Below are positions 62,423 through 64,000 of a DNA stretch of 64,000 bases, one piece after another. The translations under genes were made by a program, and so were the position numbers. The number at the start of each line of letters is the position of its first letter. The stretch's first letter is position 1. The notes under the pieces were generated by a model that had not been told where the DNA came from, searched no databases, and worked only from the letters and a program-made list of their open reading frames with translations. This stretch comes from Rotaria socialis (taxonomy: Eukaryota > Rotifera > Eurotatoria > Philodinida > Philodinidae): positions 310,001 to 374,000 of the forward strand of contig CAJNYU010001127.1 of assembly GCA_905331475.1 (NCBI GenBank), in the 5' to 3' direction.

Positions 62423-64000
62423 ATGCCGTCGAACAAGACTCCACGCTACTGTTTATATCGAACTTTTGTTGATGCCTATATGAAAGGTCATCCTGGTATA
62501 ACTCGATGTGTAAGTCAAAGTCATTGAAATCCTATTCTCTGTTTAGAATTTATCTACGATCTTCATTTACATTCTAGTTATCGCATACAGCAGCGCAAAC
62601 TGAATGGAATGAGATAAAAACTGATGAAAAACTTGTTAAACAAAAAATTGAAGAATATCTTGAAATTTTCAATTCCAAGGGTGAATCAGTTGTAGATCAA
62701 AGTGAAAGTGAACCAGTTAAGAAAACTCGGGGACGAAAAAAGAAATCCGAAACTAATAGCCAACCTGCAAAAGAAGGTCGCGTTGGAAAACGACGTCGAA
62801 AACGAGTACGTTCATCCGATATTGAAAATGATTTAATCAATGAAAATGAAGAAAACGAAGATCAAGAAATTGAAAACAATACAGTCAATGGTGGAGAGGA
62901 AACAAGCAAGAAAAAAACTGAAAAAATACGTACAGCTGCTGAAATTCTTGCAAAAAAGACTCGAGCACCAGCTCAAGAAAAAGTTTCAAAAGAAATTTAT
63001 GAAATTAATGAACGTATTATTCAATTAGTTCAAGTAAAAAATATGGGCATGGCAACAGCAGAGCAAGAAAAACAGCTAAAAAAACTCTTAGTTGAACAAA
63101 AGAAAAAATCCAATGATTTAAAAAGATTAAAAGCTGAACAAAGTGCAAAAAAACGTGCACGAGAAATTAAAAAAGTAATTTAAATGTTTAATATATCATA
63201 TTTGAAATCTTTTTATTTCAATCTTTTAAGCGTAAAATAGAAGCATTATGTGAAAAGAATCCTGAACTAGCAGCTGAACTAAATAAAATCTATCGGCCAA
63301 TTATCGGTCGACCGCCTATTGAAGAAGAATGTCCTGATCTATTACAAATTATTGAAGAAATTGCTAAAGTTGGTGGTGCTGCCGATGATAATCGTCGTTC
63401 ACAAACTATTCGACCTTGTCTAACACTGGATGATTTACGTGAAAAGATTAAAGAACGTGGTTATGATATTAAACGATCAACACTCTATTATCGGTAAGTT
63501 TTTTTTTCTTCTTCTTAATATTCAGTAAAACATTGAATGTTTATCTTGCTATTGTATAGTTTATTACCACATCGTTCAAATTCAATTGATGGTAAAAAAC
63601 ACGTGCGAACAGTTCCTGTACGTCTACGAAAAGCTCAAAATGATGAACATAGCAAACATGAAGGTTGTTATTAGTTCTAATTAATATTTATTAATAGAAA
63701 AAAAAGGTTTCTTTTTGTGATGATTTTTATTAGATGGTCATTTTGCAACAGCAACAATTCGTTATATTAAAGATTTAGCTGGTATATTTGGTAATGATGT
63801 TGTCTTTTTCCTATCACAAGATGATAAATGTAAAGTACCAATCGGTTTACCAGCTGCAAAAATTCAAGCACCTATGCTTATGCATTTGGATTATCGTGTT
63901 CGTTTACCTGATCACGATTGGACAGTAGCACCTCGTCATCAGTTGACACCTAGGTACAGTAGCATTTCGTTTCTTTTTGTCTGAAGCAAAAACAAATCTT
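62423..64000 (+). CDS. Transposase-like, possibly domesticated DNA-binding protein (3' truncated)
   Basis: Five exons are visible and the gene runs off the window after a donor at about 63954: 62423-62509, 62578-63175, about 63230-63492, about 63560-63663, and about 63735-63953. The N-terminus (PRYCLYRTFVDAYMKGHPGI, TAAQTEWNEIK) resembles an HMG-box-like or SAND-type small fold. A long Lys/Glu-rich, partly coiled-coil basic region with nuclear-localisation signals (GKRRRKR) follows. Exon 3 ends in an HTH-like segment (LTLDDLREKIKERGYDIKRS, TLYYR). Exon 5 reads VVFFLSQDDKCKVPIGLPAA, which looks like the first strand and Asp of an RNase H-like DDE fold. I infer a transposase-derived protein; intact exons and introns suggest it is a resident gene rather than a mobile copy. 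I do not know its function. Confidence 0.6.

Overview
The window looks like nuclear DNA from a protostome animal, most likely a bdelloid rotifer (Adineta/Rotaria type). The sequence is strongly AT-rich. Genes are cut by many short GT-AG introns, often about 50-60 bases, and the gene set is animal (SART3, NOS1AP-type PTB adaptor, SLC5 symporter, innexin, Kunitz protein, proteasome ATPase Rpt4). Innexin points to a protostome. The rotifer assignment is an inference from gene style, not a search result. Two N bases (18657, 47923) mark unresolved assembly positions.

Layout. 1-4.1 kb: no intact gene, one decayed retroelement-like relic with a zinc knuckle. 4.1-8.0 kb (-): SART3, three exons, complete. 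8.9-11.8 kb (-): NOS1AP/CAPON homologue, nine exons. 12.8-13.4 kb: non-autonomous DNA transposon with long terminal inverted repeats. 13.8-14.1 kb (-): short orphan gene. 14.1-18.0 kb: nothing convincing. 18.1-18.9 kb: identical 142-base inverted arms beside an N. 19.07-19.80 kb (-): two-module LRAT-like plus RING protein, head to head with a rhodopsin-like receptor (20.6-21.7 kb, +). 22.1-22.7 kb (+): orphan gene. 23.6-26.2 kb (-): SLC5 sodium symporter, 17 exons. 27.8-29.3 kb (+): uncharacterised acidic/Gln-rich protein.

29.3-42.9 kb is gene-poor and full of microsatellites, including six of the window's seven long (TA)n tracts; the seventh lies in an innexin intron. It holds a pair of orphan exons (37.9-38.2 kb), a possible membrane-anchor exon (33.7 kb) and a fold-back element (41.5 kb). 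43.05-45.56 kb (+): innexin. 46.28-46.86 kb (+): secreted Kunitz protein. 47-59.8 kb is transposon-rich and decayed: C-rich telomere-like repeats, a frameshifted GT31-like glycosyltransferase, a dead mariner, piggyBac-type ends with a transposase scrap, and a large fold-back element. 60.03-61.80 kb (+): PSMC6/Rpt4. From 62.4 kb to the end (+): the first part of a transposase-like, possibly domesticated protein.

The genes do not form a pathway; this is ordinary eukaryotic gene order. Exon structures were read by eye from splice signals, reading phase and family similarity, without transcript data.
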